DNA of 64,000 nucleotides from Vibrio sp. 10N.286.49.B1 (GTDB taxonomy: Bacteria > Pseudomonadota > Gammaproteobacteria > Enterobacterales > Vibrionaceae). The notes beneath the pieces were generated by a model. That model was not told the origin of the DNA. It searched no databases and saw only the letters and a list, made by a program, of their open reading frames with translations. The stretch lies in NCBI RefSeq assembly GCF_002873335.1, contig NZ_MCUW01000008.1:62001-126000 (forward strand), read 5' to 3'. Of this stretch, positions 46,449-56,315 are shown in pieces (position 1 is the stretch's first letter; each line of letters opens with the position of its first letter). The position numbers and the translations under genes were made by a program.

Positions 46449-46724
46449 ATGGGATTTTTTTCAAAGTTGTTTGGTGGTAAAAAAGACGTGGCAGTTAAAG
46501 AGGTTGAGCCCGTAGAGTATAAAGGATTCTTAATATATCAAGAAGCAATCTCTGAGGGAGGACAGTATCGCATTGCCGGAAAAATCACCAAACTAATAGG
46601 TGAGGAAACTAAGGAACACCGCTTTATCCGCTCGGATGTTTTGGGTAATGAATCTGACGCCAATGAACTGATGTTAAAGAAAGCTCAAATGTTCATTGAT
46701 CAGATGGGTGACAATATTTTTTAA
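46449..46724 (+). CDS. HlyU-family protein
   Basis: A 91-residue protein starting MGFFSKLFGGKK and matching the small proteins annotated as HlyU-family regulators (not the ArsR-type HlyU): VEYKGFLIYQEAISEGGQYRIAG and HRFIRSDVLG. No DNA-binding motif is visible, so the regulatory label is uncertain. It precedes pntAB by 347 bp, a gap in which I see no other gene. Confidence 0.75.
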   Translation: MGFFSKLFGGKKDVAVKEVEPVEYKGFLIYQEAISEGGQYRIAGKITKLIGEETKEHRFIRSDVLGNESDANELMLKKAQMFIDQMGDNIF

Positions 46725-47071
46725 TTCATCTTCTAAAATACTCTAGAAACGTACAAAATCGTTGTGTTTTTGTTCTGGAAAGACCAGTGATAGTTTCTCG
46801 TATAAATTGATGCTGGTCATCCGATTTTAATGAAAATTGTCATAACATGACTTGTCTACCTGAATTCTTACTGTAAATACTTAAAATGAAACAGGTATGA
46901 CCTCTAGATACACTTCATAAATGTGGTTTTTTTACTGAAAAAGTTTGTTTAATTTCGATTACATTCCGTTATATGTAATGAATAATTGTCTTTTTCTTAC
47001 AAAAGGCTTGATGTTATAAAGTTGGTTAGTTAAAAAAGAAGAATCATTCTGCCAATAGTTAAGGAATAGCT

Positions 47072-48610
47072 ATGCAAATTGGTGTGCCAAAAGAAATTCT
47101 CGCGGGTGAAACGCGAGTCGCTGCAACGCCGAAGTCGGTTGAGCAGCTACTAAAATTGGGATTTGAAGTCTCAGTTGAAACCCAAGCAGGTTCCCTCGCA
47201 AGTTTCGATGACACTGCGTATATCGACGCAGGCGCTAAGATCGTAACGACAGAAGAAGTTTGGAATTCAGAGCTTATTTTTAAGGTCAATGCCCCAACAG
47301 ATGAAGAGATTACTCTTTTAAATGATGGTGCGAGCTTAATCAGTTTTGTATGGCCAGCTCAAAACCCAGAGTTAATGGAAAAGCTATCGAGCAAGAACAT
47401 TAACGTGATGGCGATGGATGCCGTTCCTCGCATCTCGCGTGCGCAAGCACTCGACGCACTAAGTTCAATGGCTAACATTGCGGGCTATCGCTCAGTGGTT
47501 GAAGCTGCGCACGAATTTGGTCGTTTCTTTACCGGTCAGATTACGGCAGCAGGCAAGGTACCGCCCGCTAAGGTTTTAGTCGCAGGTGCTGGCGTTGCTG
47601 GTCTTGCTGCAATCGGTGCTGCCGGAAGCCTTGGGGCTATCGTGCGTTCTTTTGATGTTCGCCCTGAAGTCAAAGAGCAAGTTGAGTCGATGGGGGCTGA
47701 ATTTCTTGAAGTCGATTTCAAAGAAAACTCTGGCTCGGGTGATGGTTACGCTAAAGAAATGTCTGACGAGTTCAACATTAAAGCCGCTGAGCTTTATGCT
47801 GAACAAGCAAAAGACGTGGATATCATCATTACTACCGCATTAATCCCGGGGCGCCCAGCGCCGACATTGATCACCAAAGAAATGGTCGATTCAATGAAAG
47901 CCGGTAGTGTGATAGTTGACCTTGCCGCCGCTAATGGCGGTAACTGTGAATACAGTGTTGCTGACCAAGTTATCACGACACCTAATGGTGTGAAAGTGAT
48001 TGGTTACACAGACATGGTGGGGCGTCTTCCGACTCAATCATCGCAGCTTTATGCAACCAACATTGTCAACTTAATCAAGCTATTGAGCAAAGAGAAAGAT
48101 GGCAATATCAATATTGACTTCGATGACGTAGTGCTTCGTGGCGTCACTGTGGTTAAGGAAGGTGAAGTTACTTGGCCTGCACCTCCGATTCAAGTTTCAG
48201 CGCAACCAGCAGCAGCAAAAGCGGCGCCGGTAAAACCCGCGGAGAAAATTGAAGAGCCGACATCGCCGGTTAAAAAGTTGGTAGGTTTAGCGGCTGGTTT
48301 AGGCGCATTTGCCTGGATTGCTTCCGTCGCACCTGCTGCATTTTTGTCACATTTTACGGTGTTTGTATTGGCATGTGTGGTTGGTTACTACGTGGTTTGG
48401 AATGTGTCACACGCACTGCATACGCCACTGATGTCCGTCACTAATGCGATCTCAGGCATTATCGTTGTTGGCGCTCTACTTCAGATTGGTCAGGGTAATA
48501 GTGCAGTGACCGTACTGTCATTTATTGCAGTATTGATTGCAAGCATCAACATATTTGGTGGTTTTACCGTCACCAAACGTATGCTTGAAATGTTCCGTAA
48601 AGACAAATAG
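47072..48610 (+). CDS. pntA: NAD(P) transhydrogenase alpha subunit
   Basis: Part of the proton-translocating transhydrogenase that makes NADPH from NADH using the proton motive force. The 512-residue PntA has the NAD-binding domain ([37 protein letters not shown]) and three to four transmembrane helices in the last 110 residues, linked by an Ala/Pro-rich segment. pntB starts 9 nt later. Confidence 0.96.
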   Translation: MQIGVPKEILAGETRVAATPKSVEQLLKLGFEVSVETQAGSLASFDDTAYIDAGAKIVTTEEVWNSELIFKVNAPTDEEITLLNDGASLISFVWPAQNPELMEKLSSKNINVMAMDAVPRISRAQALDALSSMANIAGYRSVVEAAHEFGRFFTGQITAAGKVPPAKVLVAGAGVAGLAAIGAAGSLGAIVRSFDVRPEVKEQVESMGAEFLEVDFKENSGSGDGYAKEMSDEFNIKAAELYAEQAKDVDIIITTALIPGRPAPTLITKEMVDSMKAGSVIVDLAAANGGNCEYSVADQVITTPNGVKVIGYTDMVGRLPTQSSQLYATNIVNLIKLLSKEKDGNINIDFDDVVLRGVTVVKEGEVTWPAPPIQVSAQPAAAKAAPVKPAEKIEEPTSPVKKLVGLAAGLGAFAWIASVAPAAFLSHFTVFVLACVVGYYVVWNVSHALHTPLMSVTNAISGIIVVGALLQIGQGNSAVTVLSFIAVLIASINIFGGFTVTKRMLEMFRKDK

Positions 48611-48618
48611 GAGGCGAC

Positions 48619-50013
48619 ATGTCTGCAGGATTAGTACAAGCCGCTTATATTGTCGCGGCGTTATTTTTTATCATGAGTTTAGCTGGCCTGTCTAAGCAGG
48701 AGTCTGCTCGTTCAGGTAACTATTACGGCATTACTGGTATGGCAATCGCTCTTATCGCGACGATTTTCAGCCCAGACGCTCAAGGCTTTGTTTGGGTTAT
48801 CATCGCGATGGTGATTGGTGGTTCAATCGGTGTTTTCTACGCTAAAAAGGTAGAAATGACAGAAATGCCTGAGCTGGTTGCAATTCTTCATAGCTTCGTA
48901 GGCCTTGCGGCGGTTTTAGTTGGTTACAACAGCTATTTAGCACCACCGGAAGCCATTTCAGCTATCCCGTCTGAAATTCACGCTGAGCATGTCATCCATT
49001 TAGTTGAAGTATTTTTAGGTGTGTTCATTGGTGCGGTCACGTTTACTGGCTCAATTGTTGCGTTCTGTAAACTACGTGGTGTGATTTCTTCTTCACCATT
49101 GAGTATTCCGCATAAGCATAAATGGAATCTTGCGGCGATCGTGGTTTCAACACTACTCATGATTTACTTTGTGAAAGCAGATGGCAGCATGTTTGCGTTG
49201 ATCTTGATGACGTTAATCGCATTTGCGTTTGGTTACCACCTTGTGGCATCCATTGGCGGTGCTGATATGCCAGTCGTTGTTTCAATGCTTAACTCATATT
49301 CAGGTTGGGCAGCAGCGGCAGCTGGCTTCATGCTTGCGAACGATCTCTTAATTGTTACTGGTGCATTAGTCGGCTCATCGGGTGCAATTCTGTCTTATAT
49401 TATGTGTAAGGCAATGAATCGCTCGTTTATTAGTGTTATTGCCGGTGGCTTTGGTCAAACAGTGGTAATTTCTGAAGATCAGGAATACGGTGAACACCGT
49501 GAAACGACCGCGGAAGATGTGGCTGAAATGCTGAAAGACAGCAAGTCAGTTATTATTACTCCAGGGTACGGTATGGCGGTTGCGCAAGCACAATATCCGG
49601 TTCACGAAATCACAGAGAAACTTCGAGCTCAAGGCATCAATGTTCGTTTTGGTATCCACCCAGTCGCGGGGCGTTTACCTGGACACATGAACGTGTTGCT
49701 TGCTGAGGCCAAAGTGCCATACGACATCGTACTCGAAATGGACGAACTCAATGACGACTTCGCTGAAACTGACACTGTTTTGGTTATAGGCGCTAATGAT
49801 ACGGTTAACCCAGCCGCGTTAGAAGATCCAAATAGTCCAATTGCGGGAATGCCAGTACTAGAAGTTTGGCATGCTAAGAATGTGATTGTATTTAAGCGTT
49901 CAATGAATACCGGTTATGCTGGGGTTCAAAATCCACTCTTCTTTAAAGAAAACACATCAATGTTATTTGGTGATGCTAAAGAAAGTGTCGATGCTATTTC
50001 GAAAGCACTCTAA
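48619..50013 (+). CDS. pntB: NAD(P) transhydrogenase beta subunit
   Basis: A 464-residue subunit with about nine transmembrane helices forming the proton channel (residues 5-260) and a C-terminal NADP-binding domain with [30 protein letters not shown] and [18 protein letters not shown] precedes the ATG. It is followed by a strong terminator. Confidence 0.96.
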   Translation: MSAGLVQAAYIVAALFFIMSLAGLSKQESARSGNYYGITGMAIALIATIFSPDAQGFVWVIIAMVIGGSIGVFYAKKVEMTEMPELVAILHSFVGLAAVLVGYNSYLAPPEAISAIPSEIHAEHVIHLVEVFLGVFIGAVTFTGSIVAFCKLRGVISSSPLSIPHKHKWNLAAIVVSTLLMIYFVKADGSMFALILMTLIAFAFGYHLVASIGGADMPVVVSMLNSYSGWAAAAAGFMLANDLLIVTGALVGSSGAILSYIMCKAMNRSFISVIAGGFGQTVVISEDQEYGEHRETTAEDVAEMLKDSKSVIITPGYGMAVAQAQYPVHEITEKLRAQGINVRFGIHPVAGRLPGHMNVLLAEAKVPYDIVLEMDELNDDFAETDTVLVIGANDTVNPAALEDPNSPIAGMPVLEVWHAKNVIVFKRSMNTGYAGVQNPLFFKENTSMLFGDAKESVDAISKAL

Positions 50014-50031
50014 TTAGTCAATTAGATTCAG

Positions 50032-50057
50032 AAGCCAGCGCTAAGCTGGCTTTTTTT
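50032..50057 (+). terminator. terminator after pntB
   Basis: Stem AGCCAGC/GCTGGCT with a short loop followed by a seven-T run. Confidence 0.9.
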
Positions 50058-50175
50058 GCGCTATTTACCGGAAAAAGACAGTATTTACAGAATATTTACG
50101 TGCACTTGGCTTGCTTCTTACCGATAATATGTACAACTCTGTTGCAATCTCAATACTTAGAGACACGATCAGCCC

Positions 50176-51630
50176 TTGAATAAACTAAGTCATACATTAT
50201 TTCTCGCAATCACTTTGTCGCTAAGCGGTTTTGCAAGCGCTGAATCCTTGCCTGAGCGCATCGATAAATTCGTCACCTTTTTTAATTATGAACAAGCTAG
50301 TGCGTCTTACGATATTCGAGTGATCCAAGCAGACTACCCAACACAATTGTTAACGCCATCGTCGATGCTTCCTCAAACGAGTAAGTATCCACTAAAGTCA
50401 ATACAACAACTTTATCGCTTAGCAGATCAATGTAGTGGAAAGCTACCGTTGAGTCCCTTGATTACGGAGCCGCTAGTCTTTACCAGAGCAATGTGTGGAG
50501 GCAGAAAACTATCGACTAAATGGTTTGCTCGAAGTGGTTTAATCCATCCAGGAGGAGGGACTTACGCGGCGAGATACCTAACGAAATATCCTGAAAAGAA
50601 AGAAGAATTAAAGAAGTTCATGCACATCAATGAGCGTGAATTGTCGCCGCCTAAATCGTTGCTTGGCCGTTTGCAGGTGATGGATGAGCAAACGGTTATT
50701 TCGTTGATTCGCGGATCATCAATGTTTGTGGAAAATGACGAGCTTTGGTTACGCAGGGGAGATGTCTATTATCTATTCGAACCCAGTGTGTGGAAAGCGA
50801 ACATTAGAGAAGCCGGGTTGAATTATAAGCTCGCATCACAAACGACGACGTGTTTTGTTCAACGAGGTAACCTATGTTGGGAGGTAGAAGACCATTCTGA
50901 TGTATTAAGAATTAGTATGATCGTTTTGATCATTGCTAATATACTGTTAGTACTTGGCTGGGCAATCTACCGTTGGAATACGAAACGTGAAGAAATGCGA
51001 AGCCGCATGTTGGTGCTTCAAATACTTACTCACGAATTAAGAACGCCGATTGCCAGTTTATCACTTACAGTTGAAGGCTTTCGTCGAGAGTTTGAACGCT
51101 TGCCAGAAACTGTCTATGATGAGTTTAGGCGCTTATGCGAAGATACACGACGCCTTAGACAATTAGCAGAAGCGAGCAAAGATTATTTGCAGTCTGATAA
51201 TAAACCACTTGCAACAGAGTGGTTACCGTCGGTAAAAGATTGGTTAAGTTTCAAAGCTGAAGAAGAGTTTGAAGTTGACGTCAATCTGACTATTAATGAA
51301 GACATCGCTGCTAAGATCAATATATATTGGTTAGGTACATGTATTGATAACCTACTTCGCAATGCCATTAAATATGGTGTGGCACCAGTAACGTTAAATG
51401 TAATTACTTCCTCAAATTCGTTACGAATTGAAGTAATCGATAATGGTCCTTTGTCGGCAAGCGATTGGCGCGAACTGAGAAAACCATTTGTAAGTAAGGC
51501 CGGGCTTGGACTTGGGCTTACGATTGTAGAATCTATGGTTGGACGTATGGGTGGGAAAATGTCCCTCGCCGGACCGCCAACAACATTTATATTGGAGATA
51601 CCCTGTGAAACAGACACTGCTACTTGTTGA
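50176..51630 (+). CDS. vxrA: sensor histidine kinase VxrA
   Basis: Sensor of the Vibrio VxrAB (WigKR) system, which responds to cell-wall damage and controls wall repair, type VI secretion and biofilm genes. The 484-residue protein has a signal/anchor sequence, a large periplasmic sensor (about 24-243, with four cysteines at 86, 107, 227 and 234), one transmembrane helix (244-265) and a kinase core with His286 (LTHELRTPIASL), N-box (NLLRNAIKYG) and GLGLGLT. The start is TTG at 50176, required for the signal sequence; its RBS is poor. It overlaps vxrB by 26 nt. Confidence 0.93.
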   Translation: MNKLSHTLFLAITLSLSGFASAESLPERIDKFVTFFNYEQASASYDIRVIQADYPTQLLTPSSMLPQTSKYPLKSIQQLYRLADQCSGKLPLSPLITEPLVFTRAMCGGRKLSTKWFARSGLIHPGGGTYAARYLTKYPEKKEELKKFMHINERELSPPKSLLGRLQVMDEQTVISLIRGSSMFVENDELWLRRGDVYYLFEPSVWKANIREAGLNYKLASQTTTCFVQRGNLCWEVEDHSDVLRISMIVLIIANILLVLGWAIYRWNTKREEMRSRMLVLQILTHELRTPIASLSLTVEGFRREFERLPETVYDEFRRLCEDTRRLRQLAEASKDYLQSDNKPLATEWLPSVKDWLSFKAEEEFEVDVNLTINEDIAAKINIYWLGTCIDNLLRNAIKYGVAPVTLNVITSSNSLRIEVIDNGPLSASDWRELRKPFVSKAGLGLGLTIVESMVGRMGGKMSLAGPPTTFILEIPCETDTATC

Positions 51631-52264
51631 AGATGACAAGAATCTAGCTGACGGCCTTTTAGTAAGCTTAGAGTTAGCCGGGTATAACTGCTTGCATGCA
51701 GAACTTATCTCCCAAGTTGAACAATATTGGGCAGAAGCCGATTTAGTGATACTTGATCGTCAATTGCCTGATGGTGACTCGGTGCAACACTTGCCAGGTT
51801 GGAAGCAAATAAAAGACGTTCCCGTTATTCTAGTTACCGCGCTGGTAACCGTTAAAGATAAGGTGACGGGCCTTGATGCAGGTGCTAATGATTATCTGAC
51901 AAAGCCATTTGCTGAAGCAGAGCTGTTTGCTCGCGTTCGTGCTCAGCTTCGTGCGCCAGAATCTGATATTGAAGAGACAAATAAAGTCGTTACAGAGAGT
52001 CTGATTATAGACAAACTAACACGCGAAGTTGATTACAAAGGTGAGCTAATTACCTTAACTCGTACTGAGTTTGACTTATTACAGTTTTTAGCAAGTAACC
52101 TCGGACGTGTCTTCACTCGAGATGAACTACTTGACCATGTTTGGGGATACAATCATTTTCCTACAACACGAACTGTGGATACACACGTATTGCAATTACG
52201 CCAAAAACTTCCAGGACTGGAAATAGAAACACTACGTGGTGTTGGCTATAAAATGAAAGGCTAA
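51605..52264 (+). CDS. vxrB: response regulator VxrB
   Basis: An OmpR-family regulator, 219 residues from the GTG at 51605. Receiver domain with DD at 10-11, phospho-acceptor Asp51 (LVILDRQLPDG) and Lys in TKPF; winged-helix domain ending TVDTHVLQLRQKLPG and RGVGYKMKG. An upstream ATG at 51539 would add 22 residues read from inside vxrA and is less likely, though some annotations of this family use a longer start. It is the partner of VxrA, translated by coupling. Confidence 0.94.
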   Translation: MKQTLLLVEDDKNLADGLLVSLELAGYNCLHAELISQVEQYWAEADLVILDRQLPDGDSVQHLPGWKQIKDVPVILVTALVTVKDKVTGLDAGANDYLTKPFAEAELFARVRAQLRAPESDIEETNKVVTESLIIDKLTREVDYKGELITLTRTEFDLLQFLASNLGRVFTRDELLDHVWGYNHFPTTRTVDTHVLQLRQKLPGLEIETLRGVGYKMKG

Positions 52265-53142
52265 TGTCAAAACAATCACTGTTCCTTATTGCTTCATTAC
52301 TCACGGCATCAACCCAGGTTGGTGCCGAGTGGTTTGAATCTAATACCCCCATATCTCAGGCTCACCGACACTTATTAACGAATGATCAAGAGTCGATGTT
52401 CCAGTCTTTAGTTGAAATCTGGCAACAGCAGCCGTCAAAAACGATCAAAAGTCATATCAATCGACTTTTCTTGCAATCCTTAGAAGTGGACTGTGGGAAA
52501 GGTTATGTATCCCAACCGTTACCGGAATGGTTAAAGTCCGTCGTGGTCAAGCAACAGTCGATACAAAGCCCAGGCCGTGACACTTTTCAAGCCGACGTCG
52601 AAATAGAGTCAGATACCGACATCGCCAATATCACTTTAAAAAAGTGGGTTGACCGTAATGTGTCGAGTGACAGCGAGTTTTATAATCAAAATGTTAGTGA
52701 CCCTGTCACTAAATCAATGCACTTTGGAAAACGCTACAACCTCGCGTCGGCAATAGAAGTGGGTTTGTATCGGCTTGAAATAAAGAGAGCCGATGGTGAA
52801 GTATGGAGCCAGTGGTTAATCTTTACCGATCAAGCTCTGAAGCAAACGGTGCGGTGGTCTGCAAAAGATGAATGGAAAATAGAAAAAAAGGCATTGCTTA
52901 ACCCATACTGCCCATTACCTAAGCTCGAAGTAGGGCTTTACGACTATATTGATGGCAAATACACGCAAGTATGGGCTAAAGAATACGAATCGGATTATCC
53001 ATCCACGCTTGAAGCCAAAAATGTCGTACCGGATAGATATGTCCTCGCCATATCTATGACCCAAAGCCGTTGGCAGGGCCCCATCTTGTTTGAACGCTCA
53101 CAAATTATTAGTAAGACGTTTGATGTGTCTGCTGATGATTAA
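52264..53142 (+). CDS. vxrC: VxrC, exported protein of the Vxr operon
   Basis: A 292-residue exported protein (signal peptide ending QVGA) whose ATG shares the last base of the vxrB stop (TAATG). I recall this family as DUF2861, restricted to vibrios. No enzyme motif is visible. Its position makes it a Vxr accessory protein, probably periplasmic. A matS-like site lies within it. Confidence 0.8.
   Translation: MSKQSLFLIASLLTASTQVGAEWFESNTPISQAHRHLLTNDQESMFQSLVEIWQQQPSKTIKSHINRLFLQSLEVDCGKGYVSQPLPEWLKSVVVKQQSIQSPGRDTFQADVEIESDTDIANITLKKWVDRNVSSDSEFYNQNVSDPVTKSMHFGKRYNLASAIEVGLYRLEIKRADGEVWSQWLIFTDQALKQTVRWSAKDEWKIEKKALLNPYCPLPKLEVGLYDYIDGKYTQVWAKEYESDYPSTLEAKNVVPDRYVLAISMTQSRWQGPILFERSQIISKTFDVSADD
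52697..52709. other. matS-like site GTGACCCTGTCAC
   Basis: Same 13-mer as at 12450 and 43664, 3.6 kb from the dif-like site. Confidence 0.6.
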
Positions 53143-53225
53143 CCTCATAAAGTGACACATAATTACTAAAGTTAATTCAATTGTTGCCGTTAATGTACCC
53201 ATAAAGGATTAACGGCACTTTTCAA

Positions 53226-54344
53226 ATGAACACCAGAATTAAAACGCTTACCGCACTCACCATATTGTCTTCTTCTAGCGTCGTAGCATCATCACTAGCG
53301 ATTGACGCTCGAGGTGATGCAATGGGTGGTGTTGGTGTTGTATCAGCATCCTATTTAACCGCACCTTTCTATAACCCCGCCTTAGTGGCAATTTACCGAA
53401 GAAATGATGATGCGGGTATGCTCGTCCCTAGTTTAGGTGTGAGTTATAACGATGAAGATCAAATGCTCGACAAAATTGACGACGTGATTAACTCACCGTC
53501 AGCCGCATCTCTTGATGCGCTTAATGGGACCCAAGCGAAAGTCGATTTTGGTGGTGCGGTTGCATTTGGCATCCCAAATCGATACTTAGCTGCCAATATT
53601 TTTGGTAAAGCGTATGTAGAAAACGTGGCGACACCAGATATTGATCAAACAGGCTCGAGTGATGCTGACAGAGCAAACAAATCGGCAGTGAAAACGGCTT
53701 CTGTAGCAATAACAGAGGTTGGAATATCACTTGCTAAATACCAGACACTCTTCGGTCAGCATTTTTCATTCGGCGTTTCGCCGAAACTTCAGCGTGTATA
53801 CACTTATACTTCCGTTAGTTCGCTGAATGATTTTCAACTCAACAATATTCGTGAAAATTCACAAGGTGAGACTTCTCTAAACGTAGATGCCGGTGCTCTA
53901 TGGTTCAATGGGCCATTTAGAGCAGGTATATCGGCAAAGAACATGTTGTCGAAAAATATTAAAACGCAAAGTGGCACTGTTAATGTCGGCGGACGAGATA
54001 TAAATTATGGATACGAATATCAATTATCGCCTTTATATACGGTCGGCGCTGGCTTTGTGGCTGATTACTTTCAATTTTCTGTCGACTATGACTTAAATGA
54101 AGAAAAGAAGTTCACCCAGTTCGATGACAATGTCCAAATGTTGCGCGCGGGAATTGAGATTGACCTCGTCAGACAAATTCAACTGAGGGGAGGGTACATG
54201 AAAAACATGGCTCGCGATTCAGAGGGTACACTGACAGCAGGTATAGGCTTGAGTCCATTGAACATACTTGAAATCGATATAGCTGCAAGTTATACATCGC
54301 CACAAGCTATGGGCGCGTCTATCAACTTTCTGACGACTTACTAG
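53226..54344 (+). CDS. vxrD: VxrD, TraF-like outer-membrane protein
   Basis: A 372-residue exported protein with a signal peptide (SSSSVVAS) and barrel-like alternating strands, resembling the FadL/PorV-type 'conjugal transfer protein TraF' family: GDAMGGVGVVSASYLTAPFYNPALVA near the N-terminus is typical. The label TraF does not imply conjugation. It is the fourth gene of the vxr operon, 83 nt after vxrC. Confidence 0.8.
   Translation: MNTRIKTLTALTILSSSSVVASSLAIDARGDAMGGVGVVSASYLTAPFYNPALVAIYRRNDDAGMLVPSLGVSYNDEDQMLDKIDDVINSPSAASLDALNGTQAKVDFGGAVAFGIPNRYLAANIFGKAYVENVATPDIDQTGSSDADRANKSAVKTASVAITEVGISLAKYQTLFGQHFSFGVSPKLQRVYTYTSVSSLNDFQLNNIRENSQGETSLNVDAGALWFNGPFRAGISAKNMLSKNIKTQSGTVNVGGRDINYGYEYQLSPLYTVGAGFVADYFQFSVDYDLNEEKKFTQFDDNVQMLRAGIEIDLVRQIQLRGGYMKNMARDSEGTLTAGIGLSPLNILEIDIAASYTSPQAMGASINFLTTY
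54187..54194 (+). other. KOPS motif GGGGAGGG pointing to dif
   Basis: An exact GGGNAGGG on the + strand inside vxrD, 2.1 kb to the left of dif and oriented toward it. Confidence 0.45.
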
Positions 54345-54424
54345 CATCAATAGCGCTTGCCTCTAGCGAATTATCGTTTATAGTCCTCCTTTACGAATGA
54401 TACCCTCATCGTCGGGAGGACTTT

Positions 54425-54586
54425 ATGTTTGACGATTTACCAACACTGTCCCATCAAGAGCAACAAGCTGCCGTAGAGCGCATTCAAGAGTTAATGCAGC
54501 AAGGCATGAGCACTGGGCAGGCAATTAAAATCATTGCCGATCAAATTAGAAAAGACAAAGCAGAGTCATCAGAAAACAAATCTTAA
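54425..54586 (+). CDS. vxrE: VxrE candidate, YoaH/UPF0181 family small protein
   Basis: A 53-residue protein beginning [20 protein letters not shown], the clear pattern of the YoaH/UPF0181 family ([14 protein letters not shown]). It has an excellent RBS (GGGAGGA) and is directly followed by a terminator. As the fifth gene after vxrABCD it matches the position of vxrE; the gene name is inferred from order. Function unknown. Confidence 0.8.
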   Translation: MFDDLPTLSHQEQQAAVERIQELMQQGMSTGQAIKIIADQIRKDKAESSENKS

Positions 54587-54612
54587 ACTTTGTCTAATTC
54601 TCGAATCACGTA

Positions 54613-54639
54613 AAGCCCTCTAATGAGGGCTTTTTTTTT
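54613..54639 (+). terminator. terminator of the vxr operon
   Basis: Stem AAGCCCTC/GAGGGCTT with loop TAAT and a nine-T run. Confidence 0.95.
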
Positions 54640-54705
54640 GCCTTAGATAAGCGTTACGTCTTACTTATCCCTCCACGCACGACGCAGTGTTTTATGCTGC
54701 CAACA

Positions 54706-54717
54706 TAAGAGTGAATG
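54706..54717 (+). repeat. left copy of 12-bp direct repeat bounding the gene-poor region
   Basis: TAAGAGTGAATG, identical to 56277-56288. The right copy forms the outer arm of the dif-adjacent hairpin. Confidence 0.5.
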
Positions 54718-55418
54718 TTTGAATGTGTAATTTAATTACACATTAAAAATCAACAGGAAATGACTCAGCACAATATGCTGTGCTATTTCCTGCGTGGGTC
54801 ATCAAGGTAGTAAGTCTTTACTTGCTTGATGAGACAATCGCAAAATTGACTATGTAATAAGCAATAGAAGTTATTAGAATCTCAATAAAAATGGGTAGCT
54901 GAAGTGGGATAGAAAAACCGCGATTACTTCTCAGCATTACTACAGTGATTCGCTCTGGAGACTAGACGCAAACTGGAACACTTCTCGTGACAGCGTAACT
55001 TAATGTACATCTAAAGCACTATAACTCTTACTATTGGCTTGATTAACACACTTCTATCGATAAAATTTATCACAAAGTGTCACCTAAACTTACTCGCTGT
55101 GGTGCCGTTCAATTAACGTAACAGCGCCGTTGTCTGTTTCCGGTCTTCTTAAAGGTATGAATGATGGCAAGCGTAGCGACTTACTCAAATAAAGCATGTC
55201 TTCCTACGGTAAAAATATCCACTTTTAAACCGCGTAACTTTCATTAAGCCACTGCAGGCTGAGGTTACTACTCAATATATGGTGTCACGTTTGTCGATTC
55301 AATTGGAGGGTGACAAGCGTTGAGTGGTGACGGCATGAAACTTATATGATTCCCAGGCTTATGTTGGCCAATCGCAGATTGTCGACAATACGCATAAAAA
55401 CCTAACCGCTTTGGATAG

Positions 55419-55685
55419 CGTATTTTTGAAGTCGATCCTAAACAAGTTTGGTTAAAGTTAGAATTAGATAAGGTCCGTGCTTATGAGTCACTTCAATACA
55501 AACGAGCTAAAAACGAGATCGCGAACTGGAGACAAAGGCTCGAAAGGGCTCGGCTTGTCATAAGGCGCAAAGCCAAAAATGTATTCACCGATAAAGCAGC
55601 GCTATACGCGTGCACAAGGTGTTATCGGTCTTACCAAGTACGGGTTCATCACAGAATAGGATTTTACTGTATAAACAAACAGTGA
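55419..55685 (+). pseudogene. possible gene remnant (88-codon open frame)
   Basis: An open frame with no ATG/GTG/TTG at its beginning and a basic, helix-like product (QYKRAKNEIANWRQRLERAR). Not recognised. It may be the tail of a decayed gene. Confidence 0.25.
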
Positions 55686-56278
55686 CAATGATGAAGCAAG
55701 AGTAAATATAAAACCAGACGCATTAAATGGCTATTCACGTGAACACTAAAAGCCTAGTAGACCAACACCGATTACCAGTCTGGTTAGGATGGTTTCAAAT
55801 TCCAATTCTTTTGACTGAATTAACGACTAGTCGGTGTAATAAGAACCGATCGAGATTCATCAATACGAAAACCACGCCAACGTATGTCATTAGGAAAGTT
55901 TCCCAAAGACTTCACGATAAGAAGTTTTTCAGCCATTGGATTGATCGCGACTGTGCCGTCAAGCCATCGACGGACGGTGCCACATTAACGTGGAAAAACT
56001 CAACGCCTTGACGAACAGAAGAAAACTTGCGTCAGTAGAGCGTTTTTTAAATGACTCATAAAACATGAAGTGCCTGTCAAACTTGCAGAGAGACGAAATT
56101 ATTTTTTCCGTCTAATTTGCGACTGATTGAGGTGTAATACGCTGAATGCTGCATGATGTACAGCTATGATGAAAGCAAGCCGTTCAGATTGTATGAAGAA
56201 TTAAAAGATTGGAAAGGAATGCTTTAAAGAGTTCGGCATACATATCCATAACTTAATTTAATAACTGAGACAGTTTTA

Positions 56279-56315
56279 AGAGTGAATGCCAAATGTTAAA
56301 TTTGGCATTCACTCT
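56279..56315. repeat. perfect hairpin abutting dif
   Basis: A 16-bp perfect stem AGAGTGAATGCCAAAT/ATTTGGCATTCACTCT with loop GTTAA. Its right arm ends three bases inside the XerC arm of the dif-like site. There is no T-run. Confidence 0.8.

Larger units (their letters stand above)
54640..56278. other. 1.6 kb gene-poor region left of dif
   Basis: No recognisable intact gene. It holds a perfect 8-bp-arm palindrome at 54724-54742 (TGTGTAAT/ATTACACA), a long hairpin at 54754-54791 (CAGGAAAT/ATTTCCTG outer arms, AGCACA/TGTGCT inner arms), an 88-codon open frame without start at 55419-55685, a 94-codon ORF at 55727-56011, and a short frame ending DESKPFRLYEELKDWKGML near 56225. The mixture looks like decayed insertions. 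TAAGAGTGAATG is directly repeated at 54706 and 56277, bounding it. Confidence 0.5.

Noticed and set aside
46219..46464. 81-codon minus-strand ORF between the cyclase and HlyU-family genes
   Set aside because: It overlaps the well-supported HlyU-family start and lacks a domain or a clear RBS.
54690..54720. Second, inverted dif-like arm (CCAACATAA) that would mark the other end of an integrated phage
   Set aside because: Only the XerD-like arm shows partial similarity; the centre and XerC arm do not match.
55727..56011. 94-codon ORF in the gene-poor region as a transposase fragment
   Set aside because: A faint resemblance to transposase text could not be supported by any motif, so it is left inside the gene-poor region entry.
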